In this document: in pieces, positions 23,163 through 34,997 of the stretch | Position numbering within the stretch: position 1 is the stretch's first letter | How the letters are laid out: each line of letters opens with the position of its first letter | Assembly (NCBI GenBank): GCA_023053685.1 | Contig: JALIGW010000005.1 | Coordinates: 53,218,742 to 53,282,741 of the forward strand | Source of the DNA: Diadophis punctatus similis | Taxonomy: Eukaryota > Chordata > Lepidosauria > Squamata > Dipsadidae | Length of the DNA stretch: 64,000 nt | Direction of reading: 5' to 3' | Made by a program: the position numbers and the translations under genes | Notes under the pieces: generated by a model | The model's input: only the letters and a program-made list of their open reading frames with translations | Databases searched by the model: none | What the model was told of the DNA's origin: nothing

Positions 23163-24400
23163 AAGCACTTGTATTTGCTCCCCCAAATATCAGCAATACA
23201 AGGACTTGTTTCAGAGCTGTAGCAACTAGAAGTCAGCTAGGGTCAGTTAAGTTTGCCAGAAGTGTTGCCACTGCTCAACTGAAGGCTTTTGGTAATACTG
23301 CAGGTAAGAACTGAGCAAAAGCTGTTTTAAGTATGAATTCTTGTGCCAATCATGTGTCGAACAGTCATATCTTTTTCTTTTGCTCAAAAATTCATGAATA
23401 TGCCTGCAAAGAACCTGAGAACAGGACACTGCACTGGCCTGAAACATACTACTTAGACCTAAAAGACTGTGCATTACCTCTCCTTCCTTTCACATATGCA
23501 CACCAATATGTTCTGCTTGCTACAATAAAATAATGGCTAGAGATTCAGGCAGCTATAATGGAAGAGCCTTACTATACTAGCATATGTATATGCAACTTGG
23601 TAACTGTAAAGTTACCTTTCTGCCAGTTCCAGCCATTTCTGACCAGATTTCTATGCACAAAACTACAGCATGGCAAATGCTTTTGTTCAGTTCTCTCTAT
23701 GACTGAGACAAGTAAATCTGTGAATTGTAATGGGCACTCAAAGTACAAAATAAAAACATTGAAAGTTGTCAACCCATCAAGTGGCAATAAAATCTGTGAC
23801 CCTCTGAAGACCCTTAGCATTTGTAATCTGTGTAATCAACACTTTTCAAATCAATACCACTGAGGATTTTCTTAAAAGTTGATCTGGTGTAAGTCTGCTT
23901 TCTACTGAAATTGTGTTCTATTTAAAAGAAACTATGTTAAAGGCCACAGAGGATGTGTACATTAATTGAAAGCTCAGCTGGGTGACACTTTAGAGATGGG
24001 AAGGAAATAAAGAGAAGATAATGCTGTCATAAGATGGTGTCAGAAGTTCTGACTCTACAGGCTGGACATTTCTACACACACAAGCGTATCCACGTTAACT
24101 TTAAAACACCATAACAACCTTTAGTAAATTATTCTCAGTAATTAGAATACTTGACAGAAGATTAAACAATACTTTTGAATGGCTAAAACTTCTGCTCCAC
24201 AATATGCTGGAAATGTTTTAATAGGAACTATTGATAGTATTCCATCAATCGTACATGCAAGATGCATGGATAGAACAGCACTAAACTTCTGGATGTGAGA
24301 CTTGTACTTCCTATCCTCTTATAAACTGGATGAAAACAAAGGCAAGTTACTAAATTAGGTGAAATTTGTTTTATTTTCATTATGGTAATAAATATAACCA
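23163..24400 (+). other. GYG1: GYG1 3' UTR with candidate polyadenylation signals
   Basis: Downstream of the stop there is no conserved ORF. AATAAA hexamers lie at 23524-23529, 23749-23754 and 23786-23791, with further ones near 24005 and 24389. Which one is used cannot be told from sequence alone. The end coordinate is a guess. Confidence 0.5.
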
Positions 24401-24545
24401 ATTACCAAATTATGTTCTATTTTCCAAATTCCAATAGCTAAAATATCCTGCCTCTAAGAGTTAAGCAGCATAAATTCTGGGGATTTTTTGAAGTATTTGA
24501 AAGATGGCTTACAAGGATATAAAAACCATAGAAAAATGAGAATAA

Positions 24546-24832
24546 AATAATTAGTAAAATAACACCCGACAACACACTCATACCACTCCATCCAGCTCTA
24601 GGTTCCCCAGGTCCGTTGACAGAACCATGTCTTCAGCACCTTGCAAGAGTGTTAGTGGGGGGCAGTCTAATGTGTGGCGGAATGATGTTCCAGAGAGGGA
24701 GTCACCACGGAGAAGGCTCTTCTAGGTCCCGCCAGATGTCTCTCTCTAGCACTTAAGACCCGCATCATTCCTTGCCTCCCCGCTCTAGTGAGTCGGGTAA
24801 TGTGACCCGCAAGAGACGACCTCATATATCAC
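24546..24832 (-). repeat. CR1-like LINE 3' fragment (GYG1-HLTF interval)
   Basis: Minus-strand LINE end; plus-strand words GGTTCCCCAGGTCCGTTGAC, CCACGGAGAAGGCTCTTCTA and TTCCAGAGAGGGAGTCACC match the CR1-like 3' segment also seen at 5045-5330. Confidence 0.7.
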
Positions 24833-24900
24833 TTACCAAATTTTACTATTTTGGAAAAAAAAGTATCCAGCACAGATGTTAAGGTTAAAAGAATATAGTG

Positions 24901-25095
24901 CAGTGACAGCTAACCTTTTCAGCACCGAGTGCCAAAACTGGAGTGTGCGTGCGTTCCTGAACCCGGAAGAGAGCAGCTAGCCGGTGCGCATGCGCACGAT
25001 GGAACCCGGAAGAGCAGCTGGTGACAGCACACGTGCCCACAGAGAGGGCTCTGTGTGTCACCTCTGACGTGCATGTCATAGGTTCGCCATCACAG
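24901..25095. mobile_element. hAT-type MITE, family A
   Basis: Left CAGTGACAGCTAACC, right GGTTCGCCATCACAG; perfect 8-bp duplication ATATAGTG at 24893-24900 and 25096-25103. A short, 195-bp copy between the convergent 3' ends of GYG1 and HLTF. Confidence 0.85.
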
Positions 25096-25484
25096 ATATA
25101 GTGCATTATTATTGGTTTTTTTAGAGACGGAAACATTGATGTAGTCATTGTATATGAAAATGGGTATTCCAGGGATAATGAGTTAAATGAGATGGTGCCC
25201 ATTCAGTCAAGTCACTTCAATTGGTGTCCATAGACAGCCTTTTTCTCCTTGGAAATTTTGTACACCAGCTGGGATTTTGAAGTGTCAAGACTTTTCAAAT
25301 GTGTGGAGAAAATCCAGATAGAAGAAAACTGTCTTCCAACATTAATTCTATACACATGAATGGTGGCATGCAGGGAATTTTAAATCTTTCCGAACTCTAG
25401 TAAAGTCTCACCAATTTCAAAAGCCTGAATAACCCTAAACTCTAGCACACCCAGAAATAACAAAAAATAATATCTAGTCAGTAG

Positions 25485-26218
25485 CCCAAAGTCTTGATAA
25501 AAATTTTATTTGTCTAGAAATCAAACTAGAAATACACAATAGTTTTACATTACTATTGATAGCAGAAAACAGTTCAAATGATTATTTATTTTTCAATAAA
25601 CACAAACCAAAATGCAGGCATAAAGGAAGTTTATATGCCTGATATTTTACATAAGTGTGTGTTCAGTTGAACACATTCTGAATCCCTTTTCAGATGCTTC
25701 TAACTTGGGAAAACATGCGGCAAAACTGACAGGAATGCCATTGCTGGCATATGCACTTTTCTTCATTTTTCCCCCAATATACATTCGTAAGCCTTGTTCT
25801 ATTTAGTTGTTAATGCAAAACATAATACATAACATTAAACTCGTGTGCAAAACTTCAGAAGTTACAAGTTAACTTGCAACAGATGCAGATATAATCCAAG
25901 CAAAAAATAATAATTTACAACTCAGGTGTGTACATTTAAAAAAATCATAAACATCATTTGACAATATACTGTACACATTCAACTGTAATGAAGCTTTGAT
26001 CTTAATAGAGAAACTGAACATTTAGACTTCAGTTTACTACACTAAAGTTTGTTACTACTCTGGACCATTTGCCCAATGAGTATGTATATTAATGATTCCT
26101 CATTTGCTGTTTGCAAAAATACCTTGCAATTATTAGAAAGATTATTTTTCAGTATTATGTTGTCTGAACATATAACATCAACTTATTTTTAAAGCCAAAT
26201 TTGTTCCAATATTTTAAA
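25485..26218 (-). other. HLTF: HLTF 3' UTR and probable poly(A) site
   Basis: On the minus strand AATAAA signals (TTTATT on plus) lie at 25585-25590 and 25505-25510. The latter sits in CAAATAAAATTTTTAT, a plausible last signal with T/G-rich sequence after it. The UTR itself is AT-rich with no ORF. The exact end is inferred. Confidence 0.5.
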
Positions 26219-26362
26219 TTACATATCCATCAGTGTCCTGATTTCATTCATTTTTGTTTCACTGGTAGAAGGTTTTTTGGTTCCAAAGGCTCCAGCTGCA
26301 AGTTCTCTCTTCTTGTTCTGGATTTTAAGCATATTTTCTTCCACTGAATTCTTTACGATGAA
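26219..26362 (-). CDS. HLTF: HLTF exon 23 (C-terminus and stop)
   Basis: Encodes FIVKNSVEENMLKIQNKKRE, LAAGAFGTKKPSTSETKMNE, IRTLMDM and TAA (26221-26219). Human ends IRTLIDL. Acceptor ATTGTTCTAG. Confidence 0.97.
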   Translation of the reverse strand, partial: FIVKNSVEENMLKIQNKKRELAAGAFGTKKPSTSETKMNEIRTLMDM

Positions 26363-26517
26363 CTAGAACAATTTTTTAAAAAGGTGTAAAGCAAAACAAA
26401 AAATAAAATAGAATAACTACCACATAAAGCTACTTATCTCAAAGCACTTGAAAAAGAATTATAAAATATAGATGTATTATCCTACAAAGTAGCAAGTAAA
26501 CAAATTCTAGAAGTTAC

Positions 26518-26573
<56 letters not shown>

Positions 26574-26587
26574 CTCAGCAAAAAATG

Positions 26588-26632
<45 letters not shown>

Positions 26633-29600
26633 AAGAGAGAGGAGAGACAGAGAGACAGAGAGAGACAGAGAGACAGAGAGACAGAGAGACAGAGAGAGAG
26701 ATTTTTGGAGGTGCAGATTGTTAAAATAAAGATCACCTCACCTTGGTGATGATAACATCCTGTTTCTGCCCAAGTCTATGACATCTGTCAAAACATTGGT
26801 CCTCCGCAGCAGGATTCCAAGCCTAAGTCGTACACAAAGAAATATTTATTCATATCTAAATTTCCACAGTACTTACTTGGCCCTGAAAACCAAAATTTAC
26901 TACATTACGTTAGGAACTTGACAGTATTTTATATTTAAAATTACAACTTTAATAATAAAACCTAATGCAAACTAACAAGAAAAGGCACAGAAAAAATATA
27001 GGTAACAAAAAAGAAATTACTATATGTAAATGACTTCCCCATGCATAAGTATAAATAATTTCAATAAGTTACCTCTTAAATTAAATTAGAGATATTAATT
27101 ATCAATTGAAAAGCATATTATTCCTCAGGAGAGTTCTCTTCATTTCTCCTAATTGCTGTGTATGTTCCTCCACAAGCTTGTGTAAACAACGCATTAGGAA
27201 TTCTAGGGTGACCAGATTATGTGGGCTGAAGTTAAATATCCAGATTCACTTTCAATTATTTTAGGAGATTTAAACAAAGCAAACTTAAGGAAAGAGCTAC
27301 CAAAATATTTTCAGCATGTCAATTGTCTCACAAGAGGCCAGAATACTTTGCTACACAACATTAAAAGATACTTATCAGTCTTTACCACGAGCAGCTGTGG
27401 GACACTCTGATCACTGCATGATTCACCTTGTACCAGCTTATAAAGACTTAAAACCATGAAACCAACAATTAAATCAGTAAAGACTTGGACTAAGGAGGCA
27501 AAGCTAAAGCTACAGCCTTGCCTTGACTGCACTGATTGGAATGTTTTCGAAGACTTGGATGAACTCACAGATACTGTAACATCATATGTCAGTTTTTGTG
27601 AAAACCTATATATGCCGACCAGAAACCTGCGAATATACAGTAACAATAAACCTTGGTTCACAGCTAAACTTAAGCAGCTACGTTGTTCCAAAGAGGAAGC
27701 CTACAGAAAAGGCGATAGAATGCTGTACAATCAGGCCAGAAACGTATTAACAAATGAGATCAGAGCAGCAAAAAGAAGCTACTCTGAAAAACTAAGGAAT
27801 CAGTTCTCAACAAATGAACCAGCAAACAGGTGGAAAACACTTAAAATATCACCGGTTACAGCAAACCTCCTTCCCAGGCTGAAGGAAATCAACAACTGGC
27901 AGATGACATGAATGTGTTTTACTGCAGGTTTGAGAGAAAATTACTGTCACCCATCTCCACAATCCCCATCTCAGACACACCAACAATAGCTAAGCCTCCT
28001 ACAACCTACCCTATCCCATTGGGCCCATCACCTCTGGTGATTACAGAGAATGAGGTGCAAGGTCTATTTCACAGACAAAAGCCAGGAAAAGCACCAGGCC
28101 CAGACAAGATAACTCCTTCTTGCTTAAAAACTTGTGATGACCAACTGTCCCCCATCTTCACTCGCATCTTTAATAAATCGCTAGAGGTGCTATGTTTCTT
28201 CTTGCTTCAAATGCTCTACTATCATCCCAGTGCTGAAGAAACCCTCCATCAAGGAACTGAATTACTTCATACCGGTTGCTCTAACATCTGGAGTTATGAA
28301 GACCTTTGAAAGACTATTGTTTGGCCACCTGAGAACCATCACGGACCCACTGTTAGACTCCCTTGCAATTTGCTACCGAGCAAATAGATCGACAGATGCT
28401 GTGTTAATATGACTCTGCACTACATCCTACAACATCTTGAATCTCCAAAGACCTATACAAGGGTCCTCTTTGTAGACTTCAGCTCAGCATTCAATAACAT
28501 CTTCCATATATTCTTCTAACTAAACTAAATCAGCTAGCTGTGCCTGATCACACTTGTAATGCAGGTCATAAGCTTCCTAACAGACAGAAAGCAGCAGGTG
28601 AAGCTAGGCAAAATCACATCAGGTACCAGGAGCCCTCCCAGGGCTGTGTGCTCTTTCTACTTCTCTCTATATACCAATGACTGCATCTCAAAAGATCCCT
28701 CTGTTAAAATACTGAAGTTTGCAAATGATACAACAGTGATTGGTCTCATTCAAGACAACGATGAATCTGCATACAGACGGGAAGTTGAACAACTGGCCTC
28801 GTGGTGCAACCAGAACAATCTTTAACTAAATACACTCAAAACCGTAGAAATGGTGGTGGATTTTAGAAGAAAACCTCCTATACTACCACCTCTTACAATA
28901 CTAGACAACACAGTATCAACAGTAGAGTTCTTCAGCTTTCTAGGTTCTATCATATCTCAAACTTAAAATGGACACCTAATATCAAAAACATCATCAAAAA
29001 AGCACAACAAAGAATGTTCTTTCTGCACCAACTCAGAAAGCTCAAACTGCTCAAAGAGCTGCTGATTCAGTTCTACAGAGGAATTAGAGTCTGTCATCTG
29101 CACCTCCATAACTGTCTGGTTTGGCTCTGCAATCATACAAGACAAACACAGATAATTAGATCTGCAGAAAAAACAATTGCTACCAATCTGCCTTCCATTG
29201 AGGACCTATATACTGCACGAGTCAAAAAGAGGGCTGTGAAAATATCTACAGACCACTCATATCCAGGACATAAATTGTTTCAACTTCTGCCCTCAAAACG
29301 ACGCTTTAGGGCAGTGCACACCAGAACAAGTAGACACAAGGAGTTTTTTCCTGAATGCCACTCTGCTTAACTACTTATTCCCACAACACTGTCAAATAAT
29401 TTACTAAGACTGTATTACTATTATTATTATTCTCTTCCTTCCTAGTATTAATCTATTCCAGTATCTATCTCTTCCCACTTATGACTATAACCATGTTGCT
29501 TGTATCTTTCAATTTATATTGTTTTATTTGTTTACTAGTATGATTTGATAGCTTATTTTTTAAAAATAAATAGTTGTATATGCTTTTTATGTTTTATAGA

Positions 29601-31808
29601 TAAAACACAATGCCTATTCTTATTTATATTACATCTTCTTACATTTCAATTCCAAGTAATTAACGTTATTAGGTGGTGGGTGCGGCGGCAAACATTCCAT
29701 TTCAAAAGTTGTGCTAATCAGAGAATTAGCATAAGCACACATATACAATATTATTATATAGATAATAATTCAGGTTTTAATCCTAATACAGCCAAATTGA
29801 TTAAAAGTTGCTCCCTCCTCCCCAATAGTAGAAGTAGCAAGCAAAGAATTTCCTCATTCCTATTTAAGTGTTTAAATAGGTTGTTTAAAATATTAAATGT
29901 CAGACTCATTGAGCAGGGAGTTTATACTTACAGGATCCATTAAAAATACCCGGGAAGCTGCTGTCAGATTCAAACCAACTCCACCCGCTTTCAATGATAA
30001 CAACATTATAGTTGGAGACCCAGTTTCATTGTTTTGGAACTGCTGAATTGCTTCTACTCTTTGTTTCTGGTTCATAGACCCATCAAAACGGACGAAGACA
30101 AATCCAGATTCCCTGAGAAACAAGAGCAGCATGTTATACAAGTTAGTTTATATTCTGATCCTTGGAATGAAGTTTTCATTTTAAAGTTTTTTCTAAATCA
30201 CATTTTATTATTATTAAAATACACATGCTGCCCAACTGCCAGCGACTTTGGGCAAGGTTTTTTAATTTTTAAAAAAATTAAATTATTCTTGGATATTTGT
30301 ATTAAAGAACACATCTTACTTACTTTAGTGGAGTTTCTATTACAGACAGAAATTTTGTGAACTGTGAAACAACTAAACTCTTAATAGCTGGATTTTGTTT
30401 TCTTAGCTCAATTAAAGCATGCATCAATGCATTGACCTGAAAGACAAAATAATTCTTTTTAATCTTCAAAATAATTTCTCTTTTTTTCTAGCTTTTACAT
30501 TATCCATGAAGTCCTTGCACATCTTCTGTCTTATTTGCCAGCCTAATGCGACTTCATTTTCTACATCTGAATAACCTTGTAACTTAAGCAAATAACAGAA
30601 AATTAGATTTCCCAAATTAATATTGAAATGATATGAAGTATGGAGAAAAAGTTTCTTTTATGGAAAGTTATAATTCAGAGATCTAAATTCTTAAACCTGA
30701 GAAAGAATTGATTCATATTTTAGAGCTGTATAGAATGGTTTTTGAAAAGTAATAATGATGTTACAGAATCAGGCAACTTTACATATTGATTTTTATGCAG
30801 ATGTCTTATCACAAAGTTGGAAGGTGCCGTTTAAACTAATGCAAAAATCCAACTCCTCCCCTTAGCATTTTCTAAGAAATACTGCTGTTTTTATATCATG
30901 GTTGAGGTTAAGAAAGACTGAACACTCAAAAAATCTCAGTCGTTCTGCAGCCATCATAACTACCAGCATCCCAATATGACATATACTACCTACTTACCAT
31001 TATCTTCCCAGTACCTTCCTTCCCTCCCTCCTCTGAATTGTTGATGCATCAAATATCCAACACACCTCTCACTCTCCCACCCTCTCCTTATCTTCCTAGT
31101 CTCTTTCCTCCTCTTCCCACTCCCATCTAAGCTACCATTGCCAACGTCTATGGTGTTTTTCTCATTCTTATACTCACCTCCTGAACCACTCTGTCTGGAC
31201 CAACTAAATTTTGATCAAATCATATTAAACACATGTGTTTTCTTTTGAGTGTGACCTATTCCAAACAATCCGTTGCACATCATGATTAAACATTGACAGA
31301 TCATTGGTTGCCTCTTTTGAATTTTAACTAAATTTCAGTCAAGAGAATCCAGATATTGAAATTCTAGAGTCAGACTGGCTGCAACTAAAAACAAGTTCAC
31401 AACCGTAATACCAGCATAGTAAAGTAACAAAAAGGGATAGGCAGGAAATTGGCAAGACTGGCTGAATGAATGCCAACAACCTTTGTGCCACTGAATAGCA
31501 ACTTGCTTATGCAGCAGAGTTCTACTGCATCCATTTGGAACTGTTTATGGTCACTGAGGAAGATCATTTAAGTTAGCATTTTTTCGAATGCATATCTACA
31601 AGATCGAGTTTAAATTTACTGCAACACTGAAAGGTTCCTCCCCCATCGTAAATGGTCCCCAGCTGCTTCTTTAACCACTGCTCAGAGGAAAATATCTTAT
31701 AGTATATGTAACTGACTGAATTCAAAACATTGTTTCTAAATAATTTATCCAAATGTTGTACTATTTGAAATGCAACAATTTTATGTACTTCAGCACATTT
31801 TTGTGAAG

Positions 31809-31852
<44 letters not shown>

Positions 31853-33695
31853 TAAAATGTAGAATTTACCTTTGAACTAGATGCCCATTTCTGTTTTGTA
31901 TTTTTTTCATCATGAGTTTCTTCCAAATGGCATTCTATTAAATTTTCTGACGAAATTTTCTCTCTACAAAGAGGACATCTTGCAGATCCCTGAAAAACAA
32001 AACTATTTATTCTAAAAATGCACACACAATTGGAAGCAATGATTATGTTTAAAAATTGTTTGTATGTGTTAGAATATTCATGACTGGGAGAGCCAATGGT
32101 AACAAGATCAGCCAATGAATAGCCATAGCAAGTAAGTCAGCCAATGGGAGCTAACCACTCCTGAGTCTGTACAGAGAATCAAAACTGAAAACTTAAGCTT
32201 AAGCTCTCAGGTCCACTCTGTACTCTCAGCCCTCTCTGTGCTTGTCTGCTCTGCTGAAATGAAAGTAACTCACCTGCTTGTGTTTACTTGAAGAAATAAT
32301 CTACCTGTGGTATTGTAAATATATATATTATTATGTTTATAAAGAAGTTTATGAATCCAGCTGAATCAGTCATCTGTGTGTGCTTCTGGAAATTAATTAT
32401 CTGCAATGAACTCTGATAGTATGCCCACACTTCTTAAATATTTTAACATGTAATTTGCTCCAAAGAATGCATAATTGAAAAACTAATTAATTTTACCTGG
32501 AATTGATGTTATCCCGCTGAAACAGAAACCTAGAATAGTAAAAAATGTGGAATTCATGGCTATTTTTCAACCTACCACTCCAAAAAAATCCTTAATGCTT
32601 CCCAATATGAGATTTAAAAAAATTTTAAATATAAAAAATGACTACTCGCTTAAAAAGGTTTAGAACAATTTTAATTAAATAAATAATTTTTGAGCCATAT
32701 TAGGCCTGAAAAAATTACCCTTGCTTTAGGGTATGAAAAGCCTGTATGTATAATCTCTGTAAGAACATGTATATCCTATTAAGGCACTCTTCTACCGTGT
32801 TTCTCTGAAAACACGACCCACCCCAATAATAAGCCCAACCCTAACTTTTTGGGGATGGGCCTAATATTACCCCTATCCTGAAAATAAACCTAGGGGGATG
32901 GACGTGGCCAGCACAAGTGGTGGTGCGTGTGCAGGGGAGCAATTGTCCTGCAGCAGCTGCAGCCCGCTGGCCCCTTTGGGCAGCGCAAATATTGCTTTTG
33001 CCCTTCTTTTTCTGGGTGCAGAGCTTCTGCTTGTTGGGCCGCTTCCCCGAAGCCGGCAGCTCCGTGGCCAGTGCTTTGCTTTTTCCCTTTTTGGAAAGCT
33101 CGCGGGAGGCTTGTGGGGCGGCACCGGCAAGGGGGAGGCAGGCAATCCAGACACCCCGTTCTGGTGTTTGTACGGTGCAGCCGCAAGCAAGCCAAGAGAC
33201 AGTGGGACAAAGGGGCTGGTGCACTGTGATCGCCTCTGTCTCCCCCATGCCTCTGCCTCCACCTGCTGCTGGTTCCACCACACAAGCCTCTCATAAGGAA
33301 AAAGAGGGGAAAAGCAAAGCAGCTGGCTGCAGAACTGCTGGCTTCGGGAAGTGGCCCAACAGGCAGAAGCACCACGCCCGAAAGAGATGGGCAAAAGCCA
33401 TTCTGCGCTGAAGCAGAGGCATGGGGGAGGCAGAGGCAATCAGAAAGCGCTGCCCACTCCATCCCATTGTCTCTCGGCTTGTCTGCGGCCGCGCCAAAGA
33501 AATACCACCACAGGGCATCTGGATCTCCTGCCTCCCCCATGCCTCTACCTGTTGCTGCTATGCAAGTTTGCAGAAAGCCTCCCATGAACCAAGCAGCTGG
33601 GATCACCTCTCTCCCCACCCCATGCCTCTGCCTTCCATTGCTGCCGGTGGTGCAGGGGAGAGAGATCTGATCCAACCTGCGCTCTCTCTCTCTTT

Positions 33696-33737
<42 letters not shown>

Positions 33738-34936
33738 TCTCAACCCACCATCCTCCCCAGGGCAGCCACATCCCTTCACTAACCTGCTTTCCAGCTCCGT
33801 TCTCCGCTGCTCATGCAGGGCAAGAAAAGTAGCCTTTGGGACTATGGTTAAAAAAAATAGTTCAGACCTTCCAACTTCTCATGGGGGGAAAAAAATCTCA
33901 AGTTGTAAGATAAAAAAAATACGGTAGTTCAGACCTTCCAACTTATGAGATTTTTTTTCCCTGTGAGAAGTTGGAAGGTCTGAACTATTTTTTTTAACCG
34001 TAGTCAGTGGTGGGTTCCTACCAGTGCGGTCCACTCTATAGCACCGGTAGCGGCCCGCTGGTGACGTCACAGTACCGGTGCGGTTGGTTGCCAGTGCCTG
34101 GGCGCCGCCATTTTTTTAAAAAAAAAATTTTGCATTTTTTTAAAAAAATTCTTTTGCGCATGCCCAGAAGCCGAGCTTCCGGCACTGCGCATGCGCTGCC
34201 TTCCTACCCCACAGTGAGTCCAAGCAGGGGAGGATGGCTGAGGGAGCACGTGAGATGCTGAAAGAACGGGCGGCAGGAGCTATCTCCATTCCCCTCCCTT
34301 CAGCAGTCCAAGCCACGAACGCGCGGTGATGTTCCTAGGCATTTTTGCACGTTTGAGGCTTTTCGAGCTGCCGAGGGGAGGGGGAATGCACGGCAGGACC
34401 TATCTCAGTTCCCCTACCTTCAGCAGTCTGAGAAGCCACGCCCACCCGGTCATATGGCCTGCAAGCCATGCCCACCCGGTCACATGGCTGGCAAGCCACA
34501 CCCACAAAATAAGCCACGCCCACAGAGTGGTAGTAAAAAAATTAGGAACCCGCCCCTGACCGTAGTCCCACAAACTACTTTTATTGCCCTGCACGAGCAG
34601 CAGAGAACGGAGCTGGAAAGTAGGTTAGTGAAGGGATGTGCCTGCCCTGGTGGTGGAGTGGGGGTGAGGGTTTGGCATGGGTGGCCTGGCTGAAGGGCCT
34701 TCAGGTAAGCTGGTGGGGGACACATGGGGCAGCTCCGCACCCCCTATCTTGCTTCGTCTTCCACCCTTCCACCTCACTTCGTTCTTTGCAACATGCAGCC
34801 TCTCACAGTAATGAGAATTGCAGGCACAATTGCTTCCCACAATCTTCCAGAATTGCCTGCAATTCTTGTTACTGTGAAAGGCTGCACATTGCTTCTGGGC
34901 GGGGGAGGCTCGGTCCCCTTACCCGGTTTCCCTCTG

Positions 34937-34997
<61 letters not shown>

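Noticed and set aside
32841..33927. ORFs of 293, 188 and 168 aa
   Set aside because: GC-rich repeated filler inside a non-autonomous element, read in several frames on both strands, with CA repeats translated as THTH or CVCV.
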